64,000 nt of DNA. Source: Lawsonibacter asaccharolyticus (GTDB taxonomy: Bacteria > Bacillota > Clostridia > Oscillospirales > Oscillospiraceae). Shown in pieces: positions 8,345-15,427 of this stretch. The stretch lies in NCBI GenBank assembly GCA_003112755.1, contig BFBT01000001.1, forward strand, positions 1 through 64,000, in the 5' to 3' direction. How positions within the stretch are numbered: position 1 is the first letter of the stretch; each line of letters begins with the position of its first letter. A model generated the notes under the pieces. The model was not told the origin of the DNA. It searched no databases and worked only from the letters and a program-made list of their open reading frames with translations. Made by a program: the position numbers and the translations under genes.

Positions 8345-8856
8345 TTTATCTGGAAGGACAGCCGGAGCACACGGCACTATCTATGGGCAATGGGCTGACA
8401 GACACTTTGATCAGCGCCCTCCTTTTGAGCGGTTCTCAGCTTGCGAAAACTGATCAGGAAAAGAGGCTTATTGTATGGCTGGCGGAAAAGGATCAAAGTG
8501 CAGTTGGTATGGGAACCGTGGGCTTTTCCGTCCTGGATATGCCATGGGACAGGAACACCCTTGAGCAGAATCGGTCATTTCTGCGCAGGACAGTTGAGCA
8601 GGCGAAACTGAGGAGAGGATGGGAGCTGCTTGACTACCAGCCTTCGGAGGAATTGCTTCTTCCCAGTCTGGAGAAGTTCTTATTCCTGATCGCGCAATTA
8701 AAACAGGCAGGTATACAGCCGGATTGTTTAGAAGCATGGCTCGCAGAGGCCGCAGAAAATGACCCGGTAAGATGCGGCTTTCCGCGCTGCCCCAGGCATC
8801 ACACGCTGCTGACCGTATTTGGCTGTCAGATTTGCAACCATGAATCATTCGGATAA
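8332..8856 (+). CDS. unknown protein with C-terminal cysteine/histidine cluster
   Basis: An intact 174-residue protein that I do not recognise. It is mainly helical, with a C-terminal CGFPRCPRHHTLLTVFGCQI segment followed by CNHE, spacing that would suit a small zinc site (C-x4-C-x2-HH, C-x2-C). The start ATG at 8332 lies in the truncated lipoprotein fragment and has a weak ribosome site (GGGGGAACTACG). It sits among small secreted or immunity-like genes. It could be a toxin-immunity or phage-related accessory gene. Confidence 0.5.
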   Translation: MGNVIYLEGQPEHTALSMGNGLTDTLISALLLSGSQLAKTDQEKRLIVWLAEKDQSAVGMGTVGFSVLDMPWDRNTLEQNRSFLRRTVEQAKLRRGWELLDYQPSEELLLPSLEKFLFLIAQLKQAGIQPDCLEAWLAEAAENDPVRCGFPRCPRHHTLLTVFGCQICNHESFG

Positions 8857-8873
8857 TCGGGGGATTGAATGGA

Positions 8874-9389
8874 ATGGCCGCGAAATTTGAAGTTTACATT
8901 GTAAGCGGGAACTATCTCAGCATTCAATTATGTCAAGCGATATTCCCTCATGTGGGTGAAATACAGTTTTCTGGAACATGCACCGTCTGGGATAGCTGGC
9001 AGCCAACCAAAGAAATCATGGTTTATCTACAAGATGACAAGGAAATGGAAGCCTGCCTGAGCAGCGGCAAAATCCTTCACTTTTATGGCGCAGCAGGCCC
9101 CCACATGATCGGAGCAAGGCAGTATTTTGAATATGGTGTGTTTTGCACAGAGCTATGGATCGACACATCACGTTTGCCTGACTTGGATACGAATATGCCA
9201 AATGATTTTTGTAATTCTTTTTGCCAGTCCGTCAGAAGGAATATGCTGGGGCTGGATCAAACAGTGGAGATGAAATTCTTTGCTATGGGCACAGAAATGA
9301 GCATTGACTTTTCTGAACAGCTGGAAGAGTGTATCAATGAAAGCCATGGTGTCATGTGCTATTGGAGCGAGAAAACCGGCAACCATTAA
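8874..9389 (+). CDS. unknown soluble protein
   Basis: An intact protein of about 171 residues, MAAKFEVYIVSGNYLS at the start, rich in beta-type residues, with a YFEYGVFCTELWID core. No signal peptide, no membrane helix, no known motif. The ATG at 8874 follows TCGGGGG; a TTG at 8865 in the same frame is an alternative. It starts 17 bases after the previous gene, so the two are probably co-transcribed. The composition and neighbourhood would suit an immunity-type protein, but this is inference. Confidence 0.5.
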   Translation: MAAKFEVYIVSGNYLSIQLCQAIFPHVGEIQFSGTCTVWDSWQPTKEIMVYLQDDKEMEACLSSGKILHFYGAAGPHMIGARQYFEYGVFCTELWIDTSRLPDLDTNMPNDFCNSFCQSVRRNMLGLDQTVEMKFFAMGTEMSIDFSEQLEECINESHGVMCYWSEKTGNH

Positions 9390-9443
9390 AAGCGGAGAAA
9401 TCGTGGCTCCGAGCCATGAAGCACAGGCTTTAAGGAGGGATAG

Positions 9444-9653
9444 GTGGTGACAAAGAAAAGAAAATATTGCCTAATTGTAGGTGGAACCGTTATCCTGGCT
9501 ATCGTCTTGCTTTTCTGCTTTATTCCTTATTATATCCGTTCACATTTTTTACTGTCAGAAAATGAGGTGTTGGCAGGACTTGAGGCACGCTATGGCATGG
9601 AATTCGAGGTACAGGATGTGCAGCCGGATAAAAATGTAGAGACACTTCTGTAA
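9444..9653 (+). CDS. short membrane-anchored protein, probably truncated
   Basis: A GTG start right after TAAGGAGGGATAG gives 69 residues: a basic start, a membrane helix (LIVGGTVILAIVLLFCFIPY) and an acidic external segment. A stop at 9653 is followed in the same frame by plausible coding sequence (KAQQIINDGYDYYAMHGKNL) up to about 9750, so a nonsense mutation probably shortened a 100-residue protein. The 5' leader AAGCACAGGCTTTAAGGAGG is nearly identical to that of the 6934 lipoprotein. Confidence 0.5.
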   Translation: MVTKKRKYCLIVGGTVILAIVLLFCFIPYYIRSHFLLSENEVLAGLEARYGMEFEVQDVQPDKNVETLL

Positions 9654-9862
9654 AAGGCACAACAGATTATCAATGATGGTTATGATTATTACGCTATGCA
9701 TGGGAAAAATCTGCCCTTGATTTCTGCTCTAAATCAGTTTAGAGCTTAACCATAGCCTCCACCTCTGGAAACTTTGTCCAGCCAGAAACGGACAACCAAA
9801 CACTACTCACCAAGGTGCGGCCAGCAGACCGCGCCTTTCCTATGCCTGAAACTGCCCCCCCG

Positions 9863-10028
9863 CGAATTTCCCCTCGCAGAACCGACCGTGGCGCTGGGGC
9901 GCAGTACGCAGACCTGTAAGCGGGCCTTGCGGGAGCTGGGACGATGGACTCTGATCCTGCGGGTGCGCTGGGAAATCAGAGCGCTGAACAGGATTTATGT
10001 CCTCATTCCAAGAAGATTAAACCGTTGA
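9863..10028 (+). pseudogene. replication-type gene fragment (repeat A, copy 2)
   Basis: The frame reads FPLAEPTVALGRSTQTCKRA followed by LRE and a diverged end, IYVLIPRRLNR. It is the C-terminal half of the winged-helix protein seen at 4099-4424, with several substitutions and no start. It lacks the PYSEERR box found in the other two copies. Confidence 0.65.
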
Positions 10029-10058
10029 AAAACAGAAGAATAAGCCGCCCAAAACAGT

Positions 10059-10087
10059 TTTACAAAAGATTTCAGGTTTGCTATAAT
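10059..10087 (+). promoter_or_regulatory. promoter of the LemA operon
   Basis: TTTACA at 10059-10064 and TATAAT at 10082-10087 are separated by 17 bases, 57 bases upstream of the LemA start. This is a good match to the housekeeping sigma-A consensus. Confidence 0.65.
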
Positions 10088-10143
10088 AAACGCAGGAAAT
10101 TGAGAGTTTTGACTAATATTTCAATGTGCGGGAGGGTTTCATA

Positions 10144-10887
10144 ATGTGGATAGTTATTTTAGTGGCAGTCATCGCAGTACTACTCATTCTTTACATTAAG
10201 TTCTATAACCGTTTGCAGCGGCTTTCCGTCAAGGTGCAGGAAGGCAGCGCGGGCATTGATGTTGCTTTGGAGAAACGCTACGATATGCTGTCGGAAGAAA
10301 TTGAGGCAGTAAAAAAGTATCTGGCGCATGAGTATCAGATCTACACAGAAGTCACATCTACCCGCGCAGGGAAAGAACTGAACGAAAGCATATTTCAGGA
10401 AAAGAAACAACTGTCTGAGGAAGCGGTCAAAGCAATCAGCGAGACGATTGCCGAACAGCAAAAGCAGATGGAAACAATCCGGCAGCAGTTGGATCAGCAG
10501 CGAGGGCAGGATAACTCTCTTGGAGCGGAAACACCAGGTATGGGAGGCGACGGGCTGCTCGGACATCAGGTAAGCCTGGATCGGAAACTTGGCTTGCTTA
10601 CTTCCGCCCAGCTGGGACTCACCGGGGTCAACTCTGCCATCAATGCACTGGCTGAGCAATACCCAACTCTTTATTCCTATGCGTCCATGCAGCATTTTCA
10701 GCAGGATATTTTTGACGCAGAAGAACACTTACAAGCGGCGAGACGGTTGTACAACTCTAATGTATCTTTGTATAACCAGAGAATTAACACATTTCCTTAT
10801 CTGCTTTTAGCAAAACTTCATGGTATGAAAGAAGCGAAGTTTTATACTGTGGAAGAAAAGAAAAAAGACTTTAAGGTGCAGTTTTGA
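10144..10887 (+). CDS. LemA family membrane protein
   Basis: A protein of 247 residues with an N-terminal signal-anchor helix (MWIVILVAVIAVLLILYIKF) followed by the LemA fold: a long helical bundle with YNRLQRLSVKVQEGSAGIDV near the start and an AARRLYNSNVSLYNQRINTF motif near residue 215, which is the family's signature. The 40-residue glutamine-rich insert in the middle is typical variation. The start at 10144 follows GGGAGGG. LemA proteins are cell-envelope proteins often paired with DUF3137/TPM-type partners; their biochemical role is unsettled. It forms an operon with the next two genes. Confidence 0.88.
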   Translation: MWIVILVAVIAVLLILYIKFYNRLQRLSVKVQEGSAGIDVALEKRYDMLSEEIEAVKKYLAHEYQIYTEVTSTRAGKELNESIFQEKKQLSEEAVKAISETIAEQQKQMETIRQQLDQQRGQDNSLGAETPGMGGDGLLGHQVSLDRKLGLLTSAQLGLTGVNSAINALAEQYPTLYSYASMQHFQQDIFDAEEHLQAARRLYNSNVSLYNQRINTFPYLLLAKLHGMKEAKFYTVEEKKKDFKVQF

Positions 10888-10907
10888 GAAGAAAGGAAAA
10901 AAGATGT

Positions 10908-11894
10908 ATGAAAATGGTGGAACAAAATATCAGCGGTGTCAAGCTGGAACAGTTGCGGCAGAACGCTGTTAAAAAGCATAAGATTCTGCGGAAGCTGCTC
11001 CCGGTGTGCCTGATTTTATTTATAGGATTGACACTGGTAAAAAACCGATTTTTGTTTGTCTCCATCAGTGAATATGGCTTTGGAGACCCAGCAACTCAGG
11101 GGGCCTTTTGGGGTCTGATCGGAGGCATGATGCTCAGTGTGATTTTTGCGGGTGCTGTTTTTGGTTTTTACTATATGCTGGTCTATAAAAAAGCTTATGA
11201 CCTCTTTTGTATCAATTTCAAAAACAAATATGTGTTGGACACTCTCCGACAACTGCCGGATTTTTCCGAACTGCGCTACAATGCCGGAGGCGGTCTTTCT
11301 TATGAGGAAATGAACCGTTTAAAGTTAATCCCCGGAGGCCAGTCGGTCTTTTATCAATCGTCGGATGAACTGTCCGGCAAGCTGGATGGAGTCCCCTTCC
11401 GGGCTGTCAATGTCTGCACTGGCGAAAAAGTTTCCGCAAGAAGTTCTACCCCCAAAATTCTATTTGAGGGACAGGTCATTGTTTTTTCCTATTTTGATAA
11501 TCGGAAGATCAGTGAGGGTTTTGTCCAGGTGTTTTCCAAAAAAGCTCTGTCTAAACTCAGGGAAACCAGAGTCCCGTTGCCAATTCAGACAGAAAACAGT
11601 GTATTCAATGAAAATTTTGCGGTGTTTGCAGAGAACGAGCAGAATGCTTTTTACATTCTGACCCCCCAGGTGATGGAGCAGATTACAGCTTTTCAGGAAG
11701 CTATGGAAGGAAACATTTATCTTTCCTTTTCTGAAAAATCTCTATATGTAACTTGCAGCCAGCTTCGCAACCCTTTTCATATTTATATAGATATTCCTGT
11801 TGAAGAACAGCGTCAAAAGATTGCCGGCGATACGGCGATTCTCCGCAGTGCAAAGGAAATTCTCATAAGAGCCGGACAAAGCAGTCCGAAATAA
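10908..11894 (+). CDS. DUF3137 family membrane protein
   Basis: About 328 residues with two adjacent membrane helices (residues about 30-50 and 65-95, e.g. GMMLSVIFAGAVFGFYYMLV) and a C-terminal soluble domain with FRAVNVCTGEK, FEGQVIVFSYF and LPIQTENSVFNENFAVFAEN segments, as in DUF3137 proteins. These are commonly encoded next to LemA. The frame overlaps the LemA gene's end, but the ATG at 10908 (or 10914) is the likely start, behind GAAAGGA. Probably an envelope partner of LemA. Confidence 0.8.
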   Translation: MKMVEQNISGVKLEQLRQNAVKKHKILRKLLPVCLILFIGLTLVKNRFLFVSISEYGFGDPATQGAFWGLIGGMMLSVIFAGAVFGFYYMLVYKKAYDLFCINFKNKYVLDTLRQLPDFSELRYNAGGGLSYEEMNRLKLIPGGQSVFYQSSDELSGKLDGVPFRAVNVCTGEKVSARSSTPKILFEGQVIVFSYFDNRKISEGFVQVFSKKALSKLRETRVPLPIQTENSVFNENFAVFAENEQNAFYILTPQVMEQITAFQEAMEGNIYLSFSEKSLYVTCSQLRNPFHIYIDIPVEEQRQKIAGDTAILRSAKEILIRAGQSSPK

Positions 11895-11926
11895 GAAGGC
11901 AGTCCTTGAAAGGCGGTAGGTATCAT

Positions 11927-12853
11927 ATGGGATGTACAATTGTGTTCGTTATCCTGCTTGTTATTGGAATGGGCATCCTCTGTTTTCTGACGGGGGATAT
12001 GGCGGCTTTTATCGCCCTGTCCGCTACTTTAGTCGTAGGGCTTGGTCTTGCCGGTATTCTGTATCATATCTATAAATCGAAGCAAAGACGGATGGAGAAG
12101 TATAATCCCCTATCCCCTACATTGCGCTGGATGAATGCCGCAGGGTCGATCCTGATTGCAGCAAGTCAACATACAAATTTTCATCTGCTGGCTGGCTGGC
12201 GGTACAATAACGAATTTGACCGGGAAAGTATTAAAACAATGCTGTGGGATTATTGGGGCATTCAAGGACATGAGACAGCTATAAAGGAAATGCGCAGCCT
12301 GATCGACGAGGGAATGCGTGCCAGCTATCGGAGGAAAATGGAACTCTTGTCGCATAAATATAAGGATGCTACAGAAGTCCAGCTCATTGAGGAGGCCCGC
12401 AAAACCAATCCAAACGCAGATGAGGACAGCTATCTGCCGAAAATGCTGATGGCCTGGCGGCGCTATGGGGAAAATGCCCTGTTAGGCTGGGACATGGGAC
12501 GTTGCGCATATATCACGCAATGTTGCTATCTGGCAGGTTATATCAGTATGCAGGAAATGCTGGATCTGTGCGTGGATGCCGGGATGAAGGCACAGTCCTT
12601 TTTTCAGAATTGGGAAGAAATGATGGAGAGCTATCTGCTGGGCGGCCAGTTCTGGCAGCATGAGGATAAGAATGACCCAAAATCCATGACGGCAGAACGA
12701 TGGAAGCTATATGAACAGCTCTGGCAAGGAAAAAAGCCGTTCCAGGGTTCTCCGTACCTCGCTGTCCCATTCGACCAGCCCCTCTCCAAAGAGGTTATTA
12801 CCAATGAATACGGTATTCTGCCGGAATACCAAAAATATTATAATCATGGATAG
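11927..12853 (+). CDS. DUF1266 family membrane protein
   Basis: About 308 residues: two N-terminal membrane helices (IVFVILLVIGMGILCFL and AAFIALSATLVVGLGLAGIL), then a soluble domain that ends with GWDMGRCAYITQCCYLAGYI and a following QEMLDLCVDAGMKAQSFFQN-type stretch. The G-W-D-x-G-R motif and the YLAGYIS continuation are the DUF1266 signature. The function is unknown. Third gene of the LemA / DUF3137 / DUF1266 operon, 32 bases after its neighbour. The ATG at 11927 is preceded by AAAGGCGG. Confidence 0.78.
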   Translation: MGCTIVFVILLVIGMGILCFLTGDMAAFIALSATLVVGLGLAGILYHIYKSKQRRMEKYNPLSPTLRWMNAAGSILIAASQHTNFHLLAGWRYNNEFDRESIKTMLWDYWGIQGHETAIKEMRSLIDEGMRASYRRKMELLSHKYKDATEVQLIEEARKTNPNADEDSYLPKMLMAWRRYGENALLGWDMGRCAYITQCCYLAGYISMQEMLDLCVDAGMKAQSFFQNWEEMMESYLLGGQFWQHEDKNDPKSMTAERWKLYEQLWQGKKPFQGSPYLAVPFDQPLSKEVITNEYGILPEYQKYYNHG

Positions 12854-12969
12854 TTAGCTTTCGGTACAGAGTAAGCATTGATAGAAGTGTGTACAAATAC
12901 TTTGGAAATGCTAAATTTGACTATTAAGTAATTGGAAAATCTTTTCAGGAACGAAATGCACACGTATAT
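12854..12969. other. intergenic region after the LemA operon
   Basis: No gene and no clear terminator. It leads directly into the second copy of repeat B. Confidence 0.3.
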
Positions 12970-13067
12970 GGTCTAACAGCCATGTATGTGTGCTCTGGGA
13001 GGCGGAACGGCGGATTGCCAGATGGAGCAACCCGCCGTTTTTGCGTCACTGCGCCCCGTCCAAGGGA
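12970..13067. repeat. repeat B, copy 2
   Basis: The counterpart of 5863-5963, sharing GCCATGTAT, GGCGGATTGCCAGATGGAG and CGCCGTTTTTGCGTC with a few substitutions. The similarity stops at about 13067, 14 bases before the left end of the IS256-family element. Confidence 0.7.
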
Positions 13068-13080
13068 CTGCGCCCGATAA

Positions 13081-14426
13081 TGTAAGATAAGTTGCGCAAA
13101 TTGAATAGAGGATAAAAAGAGACATGGTTTGCAGACCTCTGGTAGAATGAAGTTACCACACACCATTCTGAAAGGAGTCTGTAAACCATGTCCGAGAAGA
13201 TTGTACAACTGAACGAGGAAGTAATCAAGGGTCAGCTCAAAGAATTGGTCCGTGGCAGCGTAGAAGAAACGCTGAATGAACTGCTGGAGCAGGAAGCGGA
13301 GAAGCTGACCCAGGCTGCCCGCTACGAGCGCAACGAAGCTCGCCAGGGCTACCGCAGCGGTCACTACGACCGGAACCTTACCACTACCTCTGGAGATGTC
13401 ACGCTCCACGTACCTCGTCTCAAGGGCGTTTCTTTTGAGACGGCCATCATTGAGCGGTATCGCCGCCGGGAGAGCAGCGTGGAGGAAGCCCTCATTGAGA
13501 TGTACCTTGCCGGCGTCTCTGTGCGCCGTGTGGAGGACATTACCGAGGCCCTGTGGGGCAGCAAGGTATCTCCGGCCACCATCAGTGAGCTGAACAAGAA
13601 AGCCTATGTCCACATTGAGGACTGGCGGAATCGCCCTTTACAAGGCGGCAAATATCCGTATGTCTATGTGGACGGCATCTACTTGCGGCGCAACTGGGGC
13701 GGAGAGTATGAAAATGTCGCGATTTTGGTTGCAATCGCGGTAAATGAGGACGGATACCGTGAGGTTTTAGGTGCTGCCGAGGGCATGAAAGAAGACAAGG
13801 CCAGCTGGGTGAATTTCTTTCAGTGGCTCAAAAGCAGAGGATTGGACGGCGTGAAACTCGTTGTTGGGGACAAGTGTCTGGGAATGCTGGAAGCCGCGGG
13901 AGAAGTATTTCCTGACGCCAAATACCAGCGCTGTACGGTCCATTTTTACCGGAATGTGTTTTCCGTTGTTCCTCGCTCCAAAGTAAAATTAGTGGCCAAG
14001 ATGCTCAAGGCGATCCACGCTCAGGAAAGCAAGAAGGCCGCCCGTGAAAAGGCTAAAGCTGTGGTAACCCAGTTGAGGGAAATGAAACTGAAAGAGGCCG
14101 CCAGGAAGGTGGAGGACAGTGTTGAGGAGACGCTGACCTACTGTGATTTTCCCTATGAGCACTGGACCCGGATTCGCACCAACAATGTGATTGAGCGGCT
14201 GAACCGGGAAATCCGCCGCAGGACCCGCGTGGTGGGGACCTTTCCGGACGGCAGCTCTGCCCTCATGCTGGTTTGCGCCCGGCTGCGCCATGTGGCAGGA
14301 ACCCAGTGGGGCAACAAGAAGTACATGAATATGAAGCACTTAGAGGCGGCTTTAGAATACGCCTCTATTGCCGGCTGACCTCATCCAGCCAGAGTCTGCA
14401 AACCAATTTGCGCATAATTCTTGACA
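13081..14426 (+). mobile_element. IS256-family insertion sequence
   Basis: About 1.35 kb with one transposase gene. The ends are imperfect 23-bp inverted repeats that share the inner TGCGCAAATTG (left 13081-13103, right 14404-14426). A second shared block, GGTTTGCAGAC plus TCTGG, lies just inside both ends. Bases flanking the two ends (CCCGATAA and GTACCGGA) do not form a target duplication, so the copy may sit at a recombination junction. Confidence 0.85.
13188..14378 (+). CDS. IS256-family transposase
   Basis: An intact 396-residue DDE transposase. The family's conserved blocks are visible: PRLKGVSFETAIIERYRRRE, the first catalytic D in YVYVDGIYL, the second in LVVGDKCLGM, the C-x-x-H motif in YQRCTVHFYRNV, and the third acidic residue in the RTNNVIERLNREIRRRTRVV region. 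The start ATG at 13188 follows AAAGGAGTC. Length is normal for the family. It is complete and likely active. Confidence 0.93.
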   Translation: MSEKIVQLNEEVIKGQLKELVRGSVEETLNELLEQEAEKLTQAARYERNEARQGYRSGHYDRNLTTTSGDVTLHVPRLKGVSFETAIIERYRRRESSVEEALIEMYLAGVSVRRVEDITEALWGSKVSPATISELNKKAYVHIEDWRNRPLQGGKYPYVYVDGIYLRRNWGGEYENVAILVAIAVNEDGYREVLGAAEGMKEDKASWVNFFQWLKSRGLDGVKLVVGDKCLGMLEAAGEVFPDAKYQRCTVHFYRNVFSVVPRSKVKLVAKMLKAIHAQESKKAAREKAKAVVTQLREMKLKEAARKVEDSVEETLTYCDFPYEHWTRIRTNNVIERLNREIRRRTRVVGTFPDGSSALMLVCARLRHVAGTQWGNKKYMNMKHLEAALEYASIAG

Positions 14427-14430
14427 GTAC

Positions 14431-14560
14431 CGGACACAGTACACAGACCTGCAAGCGGGCCTTGCGGGAGCTGGAGGACGCCGGACTGATCCTGCGGGTG
14501 CGTCAGGGAATTGGAGCGCCGAACAGGATTTATGTGCTGGTGCCGAAGAAGCGGGATTGA
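14431..14560 (+). pseudogene. replication-type gene 3' fragment cut by the IS
   Basis: Begins right after the IS256 right end and encodes TQTCKRALRELEDAGLILRV through IYVLVPKKRD, the C-terminal 40 residues of the winged-helix protein at 4099-4424. The upstream half is missing, not merely displaced: the left flank of the IS is repeat B sequence. Confidence 0.75.
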
Positions 14561-14585
14561 AGAAAATCCTGCGGCACGGTATAAT
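14557..14585 (+). promoter_or_regulatory. promoter inside repeat A, copy 3
   Basis: TTGAAG and TATAAT with a 17-base spacer, identical in arrangement to the copy at 4421-4449. Confidence 0.6.
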
Positions 14586-14673
14586 GAAAAGTAAGAAATC
14601 CTCGCCGCCATACAGCGAGGAACGCCGGGAGGCGGCGAGGGAACACGATCTCATAGAAAGGATGAAGAAATAA
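14584..14673 (+). CDS. 29-residue box peptide frame
   Basis: Starts MKSKKSSPPYSEERREAARE and ends IERMKK. Its stop overlaps the next ATG (TAATG). See the copy at 4448. Conserved 5' stub or short peptide; function unknown. Confidence 0.3.
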   Translation: MKSKKSSPPYSEERREAAREHDLIERMKK

Positions 14674-14774
14674 TGGAGAGTTGTTCTTGCGGTAAATATC
14701 AATATGGAGATGAAGTAAAACTTCCAAACTCTGCTTGGCAATATGTGAAAGAGGGATTTATGGGTACAGTTTAG
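14673..14774 (+). CDS. 33-residue truncated protein
   Basis: Starts MESCSCGKYQYGDEVKLPNS after AAAGGATGAAG and stops at 14774. It looks like the first part of a larger protein that was cut short. No family recognised. It occupies the cargo position behind the repeat A promoter, equivalent to the Imm1-like gene in copy 1. Confidence 0.35.
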   Translation: MESCSCGKYQYGDEVKLPNSAWQYVKEGFMGTV

Positions 14775-14796
14775 ACATATATAAGTTTGCTTGTGA

Positions 14797-14901
14797 ATGA
14801 CTGCGCCATACAGCAAGGAACGCTGGGAGGCGGCGAGGAAGTTTGCGAGGAAACATAATAGCGTTGTGAAGTTATCTAAAAGAACAGGGAGCAATGTATG
14901 A
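14797..14901 (+). CDS. 34-residue PYSKERWEAARKFARKHN peptide frame
   Basis: A third variant of the box, starting MTAPYSKERWEAARKFARKH. It is coupled to the following gene by an ATGA overlap. In the 5.1 kb remnant the same segment is the C-terminal tail of a longer protein (preceded by CFRLTAPYSEER), so this may be a tail fragment kept for translational coupling or by chance. Confidence 0.35.
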   Translation: MTAPYSKERWEAARKFARKHNSVVKLSKRTGSNV

Positions 14902-15092
14902 AAAGAAAAATCTTATGGGGAGTTATGGCCTCTTTTATGATCATAGCGATAGCCTTGATGACGATCATGCTTATCCGAATGGCCCAAATGACCGTTCCTG
15001 GATCATCGTGTGTGTCCCCGTCGGGGCCATATTACGATGGCCTGTATATTGATCTGGTACAGGAAGCGGATCATCAGAGCTATGTGATTTAG
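14898..15092 (+). CDS. short signal-anchored protein, probably truncated
   Basis: 64 residues: a basic start, one hydrophobic helix (ILWGVMASFMIIAIALMTIM), then an extracellular part ending at YDGLYIDLVQEADHQSYVI. A few residues follow in frame after the stop (DAFSLMSTETFVDRT) up to a second stop, so the protein was probably longer. The start follows AGGGAGC and overlaps the box peptide. Confidence 0.45.
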   Translation: MKRKILWGVMASFMIIAIALMTIMLIRMAQMTVPGSSCVSPSGPYYDGLYIDLVQEADHQSYVI

Positions 15093-15159
15093 GATGCCTT
15101 TTCATTGATGAGCACGGAGACATTTGTTGACAGAACATAATAGGACCAGATAATTTTAG

Positions 15160-15190
15160 GCCGGCTTTCGTGCAGAAAGTCGGCTTTTAT
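15160..15190 (+). terminator. intrinsic terminator
   Basis: GCCGGCTTTC pairs with GAAAGTCGGC (one G-T pair) around a 5-base loop and is followed by TTTT. It ends the plus-strand accessory genes. Confidence 0.75.
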
Positions 15191-15280
15191 ATCTCCGATA
15201 TTGCGGGTGCACCGTCTCATTATGTGCTAGGATATATTGAATGACCGTACCTCACCTCGTCATGTGACTTTTATGTAGAC

Positions 15281-15316
15281 AAAGAAAACCTACACCACAT
15301 AGTTGAGTGGTGTAGG
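15281..15316 (-). terminator. intrinsic terminator of the 15.4-17.0 kb gene
   Basis: On the minus strand CCTACACCAC pairs with GTGGTGTAGG and is followed by TTTTCTTT. It lies about 110 bases beyond the stop of the minus-strand gene. The rest of 15191-15427 shows no gene. Confidence 0.7.
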
Positions 15317-15427
15317 TGTATGTTCGTTTGAATCAAGGCAACAGTCTGGTAATATTTTGAACACACAGTATGTTCGTCAGTTAAGTAAAGTTCCCTACGA
15401 TAGATTCTCGAATTATATAGAAAATGC

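Larger units (their letters stand above)
14431..14640 (+). repeat. repeat A, copy 3
   Basis: Near-identical to 4311-4510 including the replication gene end, the TTGAAG-17-TATAAT promoter and the MKSKKSSPPYSEERREAA start. It diverges within the box (a short internal deletion removes KFAR-coding bases). Confidence 0.75.
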
